A stretch of 64,000 nucleotides of DNA from Castanea sativa (GCF_040712315.1 NC_134016.1:26545503-26609502); one strand, 5' to 3'. Shown: positions 45,738 to 57,473, counted from the stretch's first letter. The notes: a model not told the origin generated them from the sequence alone. Numbers and translations: made by a program.

Positions 45738-46342
45738 CATGTATTGAAGGGAAGAATAATAGAATATCAGATATACGGCGTATTGTAAAGTAATGTGTTA
45801 AAATAGAAAAAATAGGTTGTTTTTGTTTGTTTGGAGCTCTAAAATAACATAATTTATTTATATTAGCTTCTTACTCCTCGGTAAAAATGGCTCCAAAATC
45901 TGGATTGAGATCAAGTCCTAATGCAATTCACTTACTTTCTCTCACAATTTTTTTTTAAATATTTTTTACTTTAACTTTTTTACTCTTCTCTAATATATTT
46001 TATTTAATAGTTGAGATTGAAAGTTATTTTTTCAACTTTTAATCTCAGCGATTAATTACCATTACATCAAGTTTCTAAAAAAAAAAATACCATTACATCA
46101 TGTATTGAAGGGAAGAATAATAGAATATCAGATATATGGCGTATTGAAAAGTGATATGTTAAAATAGAAAAAATAGGTTGTTTTTGTTTGTATGGAGCTC
46201 TAAAATAACATAATTTATTTATATTAGCTTCTTACTCCTCGGTAAAAATGGCTCCAAAATTTGGATTAAGATCAGGTTCTGATGCAATTCACCTACTTTC
46301 TTTCATAAATTTTTTTTTATTATATTTTTTACTTTAACTTTT
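45738..46342. repeat. Direct tandem duplication, 361-bp period
   Basis: CATGTATTGAAGGGAAGAAT starts at 45738 and again at 46099, and the two copies stay nearly identical for at least 240 bp. The second copy is interrupted at 46342 by a MITE and resumes at about 46796, ending near 46890. Confidence 0.88.
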
Positions 46343-46785
46343 GGGTTCCGTTAATGTGTGCTTTAAGACACACATTAAGCCATCTATTTATAGCAAAATT
46401 TTTTCAAAAATTAAAAAAATTGTCAAGATTTTTTTAATTCTCAATAAATTTTTTCTAAAAATGAATAATTATTGGATTCAGATCCTCTAGAGTTCCTAGG
46501 TACTCTACTAAGTAGAGTTCATTAAATCCTAACCACTCTTTAATGATTTAATGGTTTAGATTCTGTCATGTCAGCATTTCATTAATAATATTCTTAAAAT
46601 AATAAAATAATGTTGTAAACAAAACAATTAAGATGATTGTTAATGAAATGCTGACATGGCAGAATCTAGACCATTAAATCGTTAAAGAGTTGTTAGAATT
46701 TAATGAACTCTATTTGGTAAAGTACCCTAGAAACTTTAGAGGATCTGAATCCATAATTATTATGTACCCTAACGTTAGTAAAATC
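46343..46785. mobile_element. Hairpin-end MITE, copy 2, carrying a nested element
   Basis: The left end GGGTTCCGTTAATGTGTGC with its short palindrome and the right end ACGTTAGTAAAATC match copy 1. TTTAACTTTT and TTTAACATTT flank it (46333-46342, 46786-46795), a 9-10 bp duplication with one mismatch. Its own length, without the nested element and that element's duplication, is about 155 bp. Confidence 0.7.
46474..46752. mobile_element. Fold-back MITE with long arms and 9-bp duplication
   Basis: Inverted arms of about 115 bp start GGATTCAGATCCTCTAGAGT on the left and read GGATTCAGATCCTCTAAAGT on the opposite strand from the right. ATAATTATT flanks it at 46465-46473 and 46753-46761. A 9-bp duplication and long arms fit a Mutator-derived element. 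It has no ORF. Confidence 0.9.
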
Positions 46786-47043
46786 TTTAACATTTGTATT
46801 TTTTTTTAATATATTTTATTTAATAGTTTTAGATTGAAGGTTATTTTTTTTTTACTTTTAATCTTAGCCATTAATTACATTACATCGTGAATCCCCAAAA
46901 GCTAGCTTGCAAATTGCAAATTTATGGAGATGCTGCTCTGCCATCATGATGTGACGTTTGAAAACTTTTCCAAATATGGTATCATGGTACACAGGCGAAG
47001 AGTTTTTAATAACAAATTAATTGGATCAACACGAATCAACCGA

Positions 47044-47091
<48 letters not shown>

Positions 47092-47380
47092 CTTTCGAAG
47101 AAGAAAACTATCGTTACAAAAACAAAAAACAAACAATGATATTTCCGTAAAGTTTGACTCTCGACGTCATTTAAAATCAAAGCCTCTGTCCATCGAATTA
47201 ATAAAAAAATTAAGACAGCATCATTTGCTTTCTATGAGTACTGGCTAGGGTCGGTCATTGGAAAGACTTTTTTAAGCATCAATGGAAGTTCCGTAATGGG
47301 ATGCATATGGGCTACCGAGCATTGAGCATTACGTTCATCTATGTACTTGCTAGTTGCTAGTGTTTCTGTCCGTTAGCATG
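46786..47380. other. End of the duplicated unit and AT-rich spacer
   Basis: It contains a (TA)n-(T)n run at 47050-47090. The overlapping open frames over this run are artefacts. No gene is seen. Confidence 0.5.
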
Positions 47381-47540
47381 TATAGTTAATATGTTCCTTA
47401 ATACACATTAAATTATTTATTTAAGGTAAATTTTTTTAAAAAAAATTAAAAAAATTGTCTATACTTTTTTAATTTTTAAATTTTTTTTTTTAAAAATAAA
47501 TAATTATTGTGTGCCTTTAGAACACACATTAACAAAACTC
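47381..47540. mobile_element. Hairpin-end MITE, copy 3 (degraded)
   Basis: TTAATATGTTCCTTAATACACATTAA on the left (given here only as a described stem) and GTGTGCCTTTAGAACACACA on the right match the ends of copy 1. The T/A-rich core is also alike. Ends are approximate. Confidence 0.55.
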
Positions 47541-48447
47541 TTAATATATATAGATCTATTTTCTTTTTCTCCTTTCTAATCTGACTAATAAAGATAAACA
47601 ATAGTACTATGATGACCCATATCTCCGCACAATCCATTAGACGACAACAATTCCAATAGAACTCTTTGGAGTTTGGACAATGAGGATTTTGTTTGCCAAA
47701 ATTGCTTGTGTATGTGAGTTTACAATCCTACGTCTTGCCATTGTTGTATTTTCTGCTAAATATCTGGTGTGGATCACAAGTCACAAGGAATCAATGAACT
47801 TTGTTCACGTGTATATCCTGCATCAGGTCACATTTCAGCCCAAAAGGTCTCAACATTTCATCCAAGCCACACATCTTTATAGCGAAATTCATGAACTCTA
47901 CATGATTATTTACTTCAACGAGGCCTGGTAAACAGATCGGGTCAGGCGATTCAGGTTCAGTCTCGACGGGTATATGCTAAATTGACTTTAGGTTGGAAAC
48001 GGGCCAGATTCACGTATGATACGTCACATCAATTTAGTATAACTCCATGTTTTTCATAGACAAAAACCTTAAATAAATTATTTTAAAAAGTAATAACTTG
48101 AGTAAGACTTACTTTGTAATTAATCAATGAACAGAGAAATGAGAATATTCAAAAAATATATTATATAATTACATAAATTCTACCTTGTTGAAATGTGAGA
48201 TAAAGCTAATAGAATAATAACTAGATTGTCAAAGTTTACTAAAAAAAACTTCCAAGCATAACAGAATTTATACTCAACCCCAAAAATTTGGAATCAAGAC
48301 TTTCTGTTGTATAAATAATGAATTTGTTTAATATTTGTTGTAATATACATGACAAAAAAATTGACATAAAAAAATGAATAATTAAAACTTCTTGCTATAA
48401 ATTATTTTATATAGATTTTTCATTCCTTTGTTAGCCAAGTTAGAAGA

Positions 48448-48503
<56 letters not shown>

Positions 48504-50738
48504 TATAGTGGTTTTTTGAATGAAAAATGAACATTATGGTCAAGTACTAAATGCAACGACATACAATAGTTGATAGATAACAATCTTGGCCAAGGGAGTT
48601 CAAAGATCTAAAAATTAAGGTTAAGTGATAGATATTGTGAGATGGATTGAGATATCTGCAATACCATCTTTAGTGATTGAAATTAACACTATGTATGTTT
48701 CGCTGTAAAATATTTTCAAATTTTTTTTTTACGTTTTTTACCGTGTTTGTTTTGTTGTAAAAAATTGGTCTACTGTAAAAGGAGGGCAAAAATGTATAGA
48801 ATTAGTCAACTCTCAAGTGGAAAACATTTTACATCTTCTCTCACACAAACTCATCTCCCACATAACCCAAACTTGAGAGTTGAGACTATCCACTAGCGCC
48901 ACCCATTATTGACTCCATATTCATTGGTGCCTCCACCTACATTGGTGTCACCCAACACCGGTTTTCAAGTTCGAGTTTTACTTACTTCTAAGTCCAATTT
49001 TAGTAACAATGAAGAAGATGAAGTATAATTAGAAGAATGGATTTTTTGGGTCTAGGTCGTCTTTGCTCAGATCTTGGTTACGGATATTGATAGTGAGTGG
49101 GTTTTGTTTTTGTTTTTTCCCTTATGAATTTGGGTTTTTGTGATGGTTTGGGGGCTGCAGTGGGTGGGTGAGTGGTGTGCTTTTTTTTTTTTTTTTGCTC
49201 ATTGATTTGTGGATTTCGGTGGTCTTTGCAGTGGTAGTGAGTGGATTTCATTCCTCAAACTCCTAATACTCTTTTTTTAGATCTAAGTTTTTTATTTTTT
49301 GAGCTAATTTGAGTTTGAACTTGATTAATGGTTGTTTTTTTTTATATTAAAATTTGAAAATTTCAGTTTAAATTGTTGAGAATTTTGAGTTGGAGTTTGA
49401 GTAGTTGGTGAAGTGGATTTGATTGAATTTGTGCGTAGTGACTGGATTTGTGGTGCTTTTTAATAGTGGCTGAGTTGTATTTGCAGTTTCAAGTGTGGCC
49501 ACACTGCTTCAAATACTTTTGAAAGTATAGGCGGTGTTTGATAGAGTAGTTTGAGATGTGATTTTTGTAATTTTTTGAAATATGTGTGAATAAAAAAGTG
49601 TGTAATGTTATTTAAAATGTAAAAATATGAGTTTGAGATGTGAAAATAACTAGGCCCTTATTTACTGAAATGACAAAATTTAGATACAATACTTAGTTAT
49701 TATTCTTTAAGTTCAATTATGTTATATGATTTTTACTCATATAATGAAAATGTATTTTTTAGTTAAGTAGTCGTATAAATGAATCTTAAATAAAACTTAA
49801 ACAACAATAATTAAGTTTTATCCTGCTAAAAACATTTTATATATAAAATATTTACATTAAAACAAATGGAGTATAAAACTTGAAAGTTCATTCTTATCCT
49901 TGAGTCCAATTTTTTTTTTTTTTTTTGAACTTTTTAAAATTTTTTTACCTGGATAACTTTTTCTTTAAAAAAAATTGATAATAGTACCGGATCCAAATCC
50001 TTGTTACCAAAGAGGAAGAGGAAAGTAGACCGCATTTGTCACGAGTCTAGAGCGCGTGGATGATCTTCAAAAATAGTACGGACTTCAATAAGAAGAGATA
50101 TAAACAAAGATGCGAGAGGATCAGCCAAAGATGAAGAGGAATGAATGTATGTGGTGAATGGGAAGACACGCGCTGCGACGTTCTCTTTTTGGGTATATTT
50201 AATAACCTAGGAGCCTATTCATGTACTGTTTGAACAACTTGTCAATCAATATACTTTAATAATAATAATTCATCTATCGACTAGAGGGAGAAAAATCTTC
50301 AACTCTACACTCTGCACAGTACACTTACGTTAAAGAAGTGAGGAAAAAATTGCAGAGTGCAGAGTCATAGGCACCACCACTTAGCCTAGAATGGCAGAGT
50401 GAGATTCCCTTAACATGTGAATCCTGTTCTTTTTTATGGGATACAGACAACTCGTCCCCCACTGCCTCGAAATCTGAGCGCTGTTTGTATCAATCAGCTC
50501 ATCAACCCAAATGCATTTTTTGTATTTACAGTTTTAACTTTTACACCCACCACCAACTACGAATCCCTCTGTCTCTCTCTATAGTATCAACTTCTCTTGG
50601 TTTAAGAAAGAACTAAATTTATTACAAAGCTTATTATAGTCAGAGTGATATAGGCCCACATTTTGTTAAAGGATGGATGGGTAACAATAATCCCGTTGGG
50701 TCATTGTGTGTGAGTGACAGTCTATGTTCCTTTTTCTC
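47541..50738. other. Non-coding region upstream of the thaumatin-like gene
   Basis: It holds a (TA)n run at 48452-48500, several poly-T tracts, and a short stretch (49530-49650) resembling a small MITE. The open frame at 47680-47931 has no domain I recognise. The 1 kb next to the gene (49980-50738) is less repetitive and probably contains its promoter. Confidence 0.45.
48452..48500. repeat. (TA)n microsatellite
   Basis: About 24 TA units without interruption. Confidence 0.9.
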
Positions 50739-50745
50739 TATAAAA
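50739..50745 (+). promoter_or_regulatory. TATA box of the thaumatin-like gene
   Basis: TATAAAA after a pyrimidine-rich TTTTTCTC stretch lies 110 bp upstream of the ATG, a normal plant core-promoter distance. Confidence 0.6.
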
Positions 50746-50854
50746 ACCATGTCTTGCTAGCTGTTAAAAGAGGGGTTGAGAGAAGTAGACACTTTTCTTA
50801 CGGTCTTGTTTATGTCCCTTTTCTACTATTCATCAACCTCTCCAATCTGTAACC

Positions 50855-52268
50855 ATGGAGGCAATGCTGAGATCTTTCATAGCTCTTATGCTCTCCACTC
50901 TCTTCCTTTCCCACATTCCAGGTATACTCTATAGCTCTTGATCTCACACGCACACGCACACGCACACGCACACGCATCTTCTTGTTTCTGATCTTAATCC
51001 CAGCAAAGTCACTCCATTTGTGTGCTCATTCTTCACTTTTTTCCCCTAGTGCTTTAAGTTAACGTCTCAAACACACATACACAAAACGCACGGACCCTGA
51101 AACGTTTATTTTTATGAGTAATCTAACAATTTTCCCACCCCTATGAACCGTTACATACGATGCCATCTCAACTTAGCTAGTATGGTTATTAACGCTGAAG
51201 GTGTTCCTAGTTGTTCTTCTAAAAAGAAATCCTAGTGGTTGCTTAAGCCAAAGGAGATCCATAAGCTTTTGGATTCAAAATTCCTAGCCAGTAATTTAGG
51301 ACCACCCGAAGAGTTCTTTTCATGTAACTTCTTGTTGTGTCATGTGTGAGATCGGGAAGTAGGGCACACCTACATTAGCATAACGTGCAACAGCAACGTC
51401 TTATTTCCAAAATTTTTTAATTGGACAATGAATTTAGTCGACCACATACAATTTTAGTCTTAGGACGCCTCACAAGTCACAACAAGCATAGGTCCATTTA
51501 TAATAAAGTCATTAAATTTTACTTTACCAAAACATAGAAACAAAAATGTACTGTGCTTAATTTTTATTTTATTTGTTTGCCACAGCTGAGGTCTCGGCCA
51601 CAACCATAACCCTTTACAACAAGTGCACACACCCAGTTTGGCCAGGCATCCAACCCGGCGCAGGTAAGCCCATCTTAGCCCGTGGTGGCTTCAAGCTCCA
51701 ACCAAACAAGGCCTACTCTCTCCACCTCCCTGCTCTGTGGTCCGGCCGCTTATGGGGCCGCCATGGCTGCACCTTCGACGCATCCGGCCGCGGCCTCTGC
51801 GCCACTGGTGATTGTGGCGGCTCACTCTTCTGCAACGGTCTAGGTGGAACCCCACCAGCCACACTAGCAGAAATAACTCTTGGAAACGAGAAAGACTTCT
51901 ATGATGTAAGCCTTGTTGATGGTTACAACTTGGCCATTTCTATCACACCCATCAAAGGATCGGGCAAATGCAGCTACGCTGGGTGCGTTAGCGACCTCAA
52001 CATGATGTGCCCAGTTGGGCTTCAAGTTCGGTCCCACGATAATAGAAGAGTTGTGGCATGTAAAAGTGCTTGCTTTGCGTTTAACTCTCCGAGGTATTGT
52101 TGTACTGGGAGCTTTGGAAGTCCTCAGGCTTGTAAACCCACAGCATACTCTAGGATTTTCAAGGCGGCTTGTCCCAAGGCTTACTCTTATGCTTATGATG
52201 ATCCTACTAGCATTTCTACTTGCACTGGTGGCAACTATTTGGTCACATTCTGCCCTCACCACCGTTGA
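50855..52268 (+). CDS. Thaumatin-like protein (PR-5 family), two exons
   Basis: Exons 50855-50921 and 51586-52268 are joined across a 664-bp intron with GT (50922) and AG (51585), giving 249 residues. The intron sits in the codon after the hydrophobic N-terminus, as in many plant genes of this family. The signal peptide (MEAMLRSFIALMLSTLFLS) directs secretion. The mature chain starts near ATTITLYNKC. It has 16 cysteines, the number that forms the eight disulphides of the family. It also has the signature around CATGDCGGSLFC and the acidic-cleft residues in SGRLWGR (Arg), LAEITLG (Glu), DFYDVSLVDGYN (Asp) and YAYDDPTS (Asp). Family members are apoplastic defence or stress proteins, some binding beta-glucan. 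The substrate of this one cannot be told from sequence. I see no stop or frameshift. Confidence 0.95.
50945..50977. repeat. (CACACG)n hexanucleotide in the intron
   Basis: About five CACACG units lie just inside the 5' splice site of the thaumatin-like gene. Confidence 0.85.
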
Positions 52269-52859
52269 TTAATCAGATCAGATACTTATAGTTAAATTTT
52301 AATTGCTGATATAGTAATGCTAGTTCGTTTTGCTATTGGTATTTGTGTTGGTTAGTTTATGTGTCTTTGTAGCTAATTTGGAATAGTGGAAACTTATATT
52401 ACTATTGGTACTGTTTATGCGTCTGTGTTTTGTTATTGGTATTTCTGTTCACTTGAAGACTCATGGCTTTTTATTTTGTTTGTTTGTTTTTGTTTTTGGT
52501 TGATGTTTTGTGAGGGTGTTGGTTGGCTAGAAGAAAGGAAATTCTTGGTAAAATCAAAACTCTCGCACTTCTCTATGAGCTGAAAGGCCTGCCCACTGGG
52601 GTGTTCATTGGGCAGGAAAAATTTAGCTAGTCCCTGCACCAGGCTCTCGCATCTGGGATGCAAAAAAAAAGTTATATTTTTGGCTTTTAAAATTTTTTTT
52701 TTTTCTTCTATTTTACCATTTTATTTTACAATTTTTTCTATTTTTACCTACAAAATATTAAAACATTATAAACTTCACTAACAAATAATATAAAAAATTC
52801 AATTCTCTTTCCTATTCACTGTCTCACTTCACCATAGCCATTTTTTTTTATACCCATAT
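52269..52859. other. 3' flank of the thaumatin-like gene
   Basis: T- and G-rich sequence probably includes the 3' untranslated region (to roughly 52500). No canonical AATAAA is clear. Poly-T tracts follow from 52690. Confidence 0.5.
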
Positions 52860-53340
52860 CCATTCACCACAGCAAAACAACCCACAACCATAGCCACCAC
52901 GGCACCACCAACAACAAATACCCACCATCAAACACTCACCACCACCAACTACCCACCATCAAACACACACCAACAAATACCCACCATTAAACATCCATAC
53001 AAAATACCCACTATCAACAAATACCCACCATCAAACACTCACCACCACCATCAAACTCCCACCACCAACATATATCCATCATCGAATTCCCACCACCACC
53101 AATACCAACCATCAAACACTCACACAAAATACCCACCGTCATCAATACCCACTATCAAACACCCACTACCATCAAACTCCAACCCTCAAAACACCCACCA
53201 CCATTAAACTCCAACCATCAAACACCACCATCACAAATACCCACCATCAAATACCCACCACCATTAATATCCACCATCAACACTCACCACCAAATACCCA
53301 CCATCAGACACCCACAAACACAGCAATACCCACATGATCA
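52860..53340. repeat. Degenerate ACCCACCATCAAACA minisatellite
   Basis: Some 25 loose copies of words such as ACCCACCATCAAACAC, CACCACCA and AATACCCACC, with variable spacing. The proline/threonine-type open frames on either strand are due to this composition. Confidence 0.8.
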
Positions 53341-53664
53341 AATGGAGAGAGAGGTAAGAAGAAATTGAAGTTTGAGAAATACCCACCGACCACCATGTTT
53401 GCCACCACCAAACCGTGAGTGTTGGTGGAGATGGAAGGGAGAAAATGAGAGGGAGCTTGAGAATAGTGGCCAAAATATTTTAGAATTACCAACCCATACG
53501 AGGGCACTAGCTTGCTATTTTTAGCATCACCAAATGCAAAATGAGGCGCCTAAAATTTTTGGGCTTCTTTGTTACCGTGCACAACTATCTTTGGCTGTGC
53601 ATGGTAGCTCAAAGGTAAAAAATAAAAAATAAAAAATTCACACGTTCACACTATGATTAATTTA

Positions 53665-53758
53665 AGAGTCTGGTTAACTTGTGCCATTACAAATTTTTTA
53701 ATTCTCGATAAAACTTTTCTATAATATAGTATATGTCTAAGGCACACGTTACTAAAAT
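53665..53758. mobile_element. Hairpin-end MITE, copy 4 (shortened)
   Basis: GGTTAACTTGTGCC on the left and AAGGCACACGTTACTAAAATC on the right match the family ends. The middle (AATTTTTTAATTCTCGATAA) matches the core of copies 1 and 2. Part of the left half is deleted. Confidence 0.6.
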
Positions 53759-54632
53759 CTTTATTTTAATGATTTCTTCTCTTTTTTTTCCTTATTTTTT
53801 TTCCTGTTCTTTTGTTTCTTCCTGGCTGTCTCTCCTCACATTTTCTTCTCCATCTTCTCTTTGAGTTTCTTTTCCTCCATCGCCGATCTACACAAGCCTA
53901 GCCACCACAAACCCAGCTCACCTGCCCAACTCCAACCCAGCCCTTCTGCTAACCCAATTCGCCAATCTCCCTAGCCCATTTCGCCAACCCAGCTCTCTCT
54001 TCAATTCCTCACTTTCACCAACCTAAGCCATGGGTTTCGCTATATTCAATGTGGGTTTCAAGTTTAATGGTTTGTGGGTTTGACGGTGGTGGATTTTGGC
54101 CATGGTAGTGGGTATGTGGCGGTGAATTTTGGTTGCTTTTGTGGTGGATTATGGGTCAATGGTGGTGTGGTTGGATTTTGTCTGGGTTTTGATTGCTGGA
54201 TTTCGCCGCCATGCCTCCCCTCTTTGGGTGGATCGTGGTCGTGGTTTAGTAGGTTTTGTTTTTGATGGGTGGATCATGGCCGTGGTCTGGGTTGCTATAT
54301 TTTGTTTTTGATTTTTTTCTTATTAATGGGTTTTGTAGTGGATCGTGGTTGGGTTCATGGTGGTCAATCGGTGGTTGATGGTAGTTGAGTTTTTGAGGAT
54401 GGATCATGGATGTTGGCAAATTGGTGATTGATGGTTGCTAGGTTTATGGTGGTGGATCGTGGCTGGTGGCAAATCGATGGTGGGTTGGTCGTGAGTTGGT
54501 GGTTGGGTTGGTTTGACACAGCAGTGAGTGATAGTGGTGCCATGAGGGATTGTGGATCAAAGAGAGGGAAGAGAGGGAGAAGATTGAGAGATAAAGATGA
54601 ATAATGAGAAAAAATAATAAATAGGTGTTTGT

Positions 54633-54680
<48 letters not shown>

Positions 54681-55045
54681 TTACTGCGTCAAAAGTTAAA
54701 ATAAAACCATTGATATTGAGAGTTTTGTAAAGTGAAAATATATAATAGATAAATTAGCTTTTGATGGAGTCAAATAGTTAAAATAATGGCTCCACCAATG
54801 TGGATACTTTGAAGTATCATTTATTCATTTCATGGATGATTTGGATGTAAAATTACACTCCCTCGCTAAGTGGGGGGGCCTTACAAGTAAGTCTCAAGAT
54901 GGGGTCGCCCACTTTGAGAAAGCTTGGAGCATTGCTCCAAGACTACCAAGTATTGTCGAGCAAGACTTTTTATCAGGAAAAAAATATCTCATGTAAGGGG
55001 TGTATATTCTTTATGAGAGCTTGAAAATATTACTACTAGACTACC
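53759..55045. other. Non-coding, GTGG-rich, with TA microsatellite
   Basis: The GGTGGATTTTGG-type stretch (54060-54520) gives Gly/Trp-rich open frames I do not accept as genes. A (TA)n run lies at 54635-54676. CCACCAATGTGGATAC at 54793 resembles the end of the GAGCAT MITE family. Confidence 0.45.
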
Positions 55046-55048
55046 TAA

Positions 55049-55787
55049 GGGTCCATTCGGTTGGAGGAGTGAAAAAGTGAGAGGATAGAAAATTGTGGGA
55101 GAATGGAAAAGTAAAAGGATGTAAAATATTTAGTTTTCCTCTTGTGTGTTTGGTTGGAGGGGTGAAAAAGTGAGAGGGTGGAAAACTCTTTTATTCGGTT
55201 GGAGAGAAAATGGGAAGGATAGAAAATGTAATTTCTATAAATTGACTATTATACCATTATTACATAATATGTAAGAAATAGATTTATTTGTACTCATTAC
55301 ATAATATACAATTTATCACATCATATATATAAATTTATATTATTATTATAGATCAGGTCACGTTAAAAAAAAAAAAAAAAAGGACGTTGAAAAAGAACAT
55401 CCTAGGTCACGTTGAAAAAAGAAAAAAAAAGAACGTTGAAAAAAAATCCCAGGTCACGTTGAAAAAAAAAAAAAAAAGGAGAGAAGATAACATTGAAAAA
55501 AAAATCCCAGGTCACATTGAAGAAAAAAAAAACTAAAGAAGAGAACGTTGAAAAAAAAAGTGGGAATAGGGCATTTTTGTAAGTGCTACTATAACACTTT
55601 TCTTCCTAGATTTTTCTTCCGATTTGGGAGGAAAAAAAAATGTGAGCCCGGAGAGAAAACTTTCTCCCAGGGTTTCTCTCTCTCCTATTTTCTTTCCCCA
55701 AACGAACAATGAAAAACATAATTTTCCACCCTATTTTCCTCTCTCTATTTTCCATCCTCCCTATTTTCCACCCAAACGGACGGACCC
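55049..55787. mobile_element. PIF/Harbinger-like MITE with TAA duplication
   Basis: Ends are GGGTCCATTCGGTTGG and, inverted, GGGTCCGTCCGTTTGG. TAA flanks it at 55046-55048 and 55788-55790, as for Tourist/Harbinger elements. The 739-bp body has a repeated GGTTGGAG...GTGAAAAAGTGAGAGG block near the left end and four GGTCACGTTGAAA-type units at 55351-55560. It has no transposase. Confidence 0.8.
55351..55560. repeat. Tandem GGTCACGTTGAAAA units
   Basis: Four units spaced roughly 50-60 bp apart, near 55355, 55403, 55450 and 55508, separated by A runs and shorter ACGTTGAAAA half-units. Confidence 0.75.
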
Positions 55788-55790
55788 TAA

Positions 55791-56762
55791 GAGTTGCCTG
55801 TGTTTTTTATTTGGCCTTGTGGTATTTCAGAATAAGTGCATTCGCAATGGGCTAGTGAAAAATATATAGCAAAATTAAAAATAAAAAATTAGCTAAACCA
55901 AGTTAAAGTATTTGCCTGTGTAAAAATCTAACAGATGAATATTACATCAATACCTCTATTGAATATTATTGATCGCAACACCAAAACAAAATTATTCTGT
56001 CTCTTTGAGGTCCTTCAGCAATGAGAACTGCTTTGCCATGGGATCCGCAATGACATTCCCTCAGCTTTGACGAGTAGAGATTTTTCAAATTAAGAGGGTC
56101 TTATCGTTTAGGATGAAGAGGGTTTTGTTGGAGATCGGCGAGTGTGGTAGAGGAGAGGAATGAAAATTTTGAACTGTATTGTGGTTTGTGTGATTGGTGT
56201 GAAAGAAAAAGACATTGTGCCATGGTATTCAGCACCCCAAAAAAAATATTGGGCCAAGGGCTTAGGTCCAATAAGTGCCATGTAGGTAGTCACAATATCA
56301 TAGGAAACCCTCATTCATGGTATTCATCGCCCAAAATAAAATATTGGGCCAAGGGATTGGGTCCAATAAGTGCCATAGTCACAATATCATAAGAGACCCT
56401 TATTTATGGTATGTTTGGTAGGATAATTTTAGAGAGGGTGGGAAAAAAGAAAAAGAAAAAAAGAGAGTGGAGAATAGAAGAGAAAATAGGTAGGAGTGGT
56501 GTTTGATTGGGAGAAGAGGGAGGAGAGAAATAGTAGGACCTAGTTATTTTTTGTCTAATCCCACCAAAACTTAATCTCTCAAAATTTGAGAGAAAATGAT
56601 AATAAAAAGTGGAAAATATATTTTTGATAAAATTGTCTTTCCCACTAACAAGCATTTTGTCTTTTTCTTCTTTTTATTTTCTCGTTTCTTCTATTACTCC
56701 ATTATTTGTTGGTTTTGGGTTTCTTTTACTTTTTTTTTCTCATCTCATTAGTCTTTTTATTT

Positions 56763-56766
<4 letters not shown>
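55791..56766. other. Non-coding with a 95-bp direct duplication
   Basis: CATGGTATTCAGCACCCC at 56221 and CATGGTATTCATCGCCC at 56316 begin two units with the same continuation (ATATTGGGCCAAGGG, GGTCCAATAAGTGCCAT). An A/G-rich tract follows (56430-56530). No gene is supported. Confidence 0.5.

Positions 56767-56768
<2 letters not shown>

Positions 56769-56815
<47 letters not shown>
56769..56815. repeat. (TA)n microsatellite at the gypsy insertion point
   Basis: The TA run ends directly where the LTR begins (TGATG at 56816), so the element landed in, or next to, an existing TA repeat. Confidence 0.85.
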
Positions 56816-56821
<6 letters not shown>

Positions 56822-57471
56822 GGTATGATAAAATACAACTCCAATATCGTTCATGAAGGTTGTCCAGGGCAAGGCCGGGAAAGCGAAGGTTGTAAAAACC
56901 TCGTCCGTGAAAAGCTCGTCCATGCAGGAAGATACTTGGATGAGCTTCACATGGTCTAGTTTGACAAAACCGCTCCATCCTGTCCTGGGAGATCCATCAA
57001 CCTCGTCCGTGAGAAGGTCGTCCATAGAGGAACGACCTTCCTTGGAGTCAGGAAGACCCCTGGACGAGCCCTTGACACTTAGGAAAATTCTTGATTCAGT
57101 ACTATAACTCCTTATCACACGCATAACTTCCAATGACAATTATATGAGAAAAATGTAACTCCTAAACGGTTGTGGAAATTATCCCTGAACCCACAAACTT
57201 CCTTAAATTTAGGGGAGGTTACAAGTCTAATAACCGTTTCTAGGACACTATATAAACACTTATTCAGACCAGATAAATGTACATTTTTACATTTCCTGAA
57301 AAGTTGGAACTCCAAAATTTAAGAGAGAAAACTAACTTTGTTATCGGAGGGTTCTTGGCCGGCGACCTCGGTCACCTTTGATCGTCGTTCTTTCTTTTTC
57401 AGGCTTTTAAGACAGTCACAGCACCTTTCAAATCCAAAACATCCAGCCTACTAATTTTCTTCGCATCATCA
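56816..57471 (+). repeat. 5' LTR of the gypsy element
   Basis: 656 bp, TGATG...CATCA, with a TATATAAA box at 57249-57256. The right two-thirds aligns well with the LTR at 417-999. The left third is more diverged and rich in CTCGTCC words. Confidence 0.87.
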
Positions 57472-57473
57472 GT

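Noticed and set aside
46924..47248. Overlapping Tyr/Ile-repeat frames on both strands
   Set aside because: Caused by the (TA)n microsatellite.
47680..47931. 83-codon frame upstream of the thaumatin-like gene
   Set aside because: No domain, no conserved motif, and repeat-derived surroundings.
51864..52262. 132-codon open frame on the - strand
   Set aside because: It lies fully antisense to exon 2 of the thaumatin-like gene, whose codon bias leaves it open. It has no motif of its own.
52015..52272. 85-codon + strand frame overlapping the thaumatin-like gene
   Set aside because: Out-of-frame reading of the same exon.
52860..53340. CRISPR-like spaced repeats
   Set aside because: The units are degenerate, unevenly spaced and lack unique spacers; this is a plant minisatellite.
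56609..57139. Open frames across the TA repeat and LTR start
   Set aside because: They depend on the (TA)n run and on non-coding LTR sequence.
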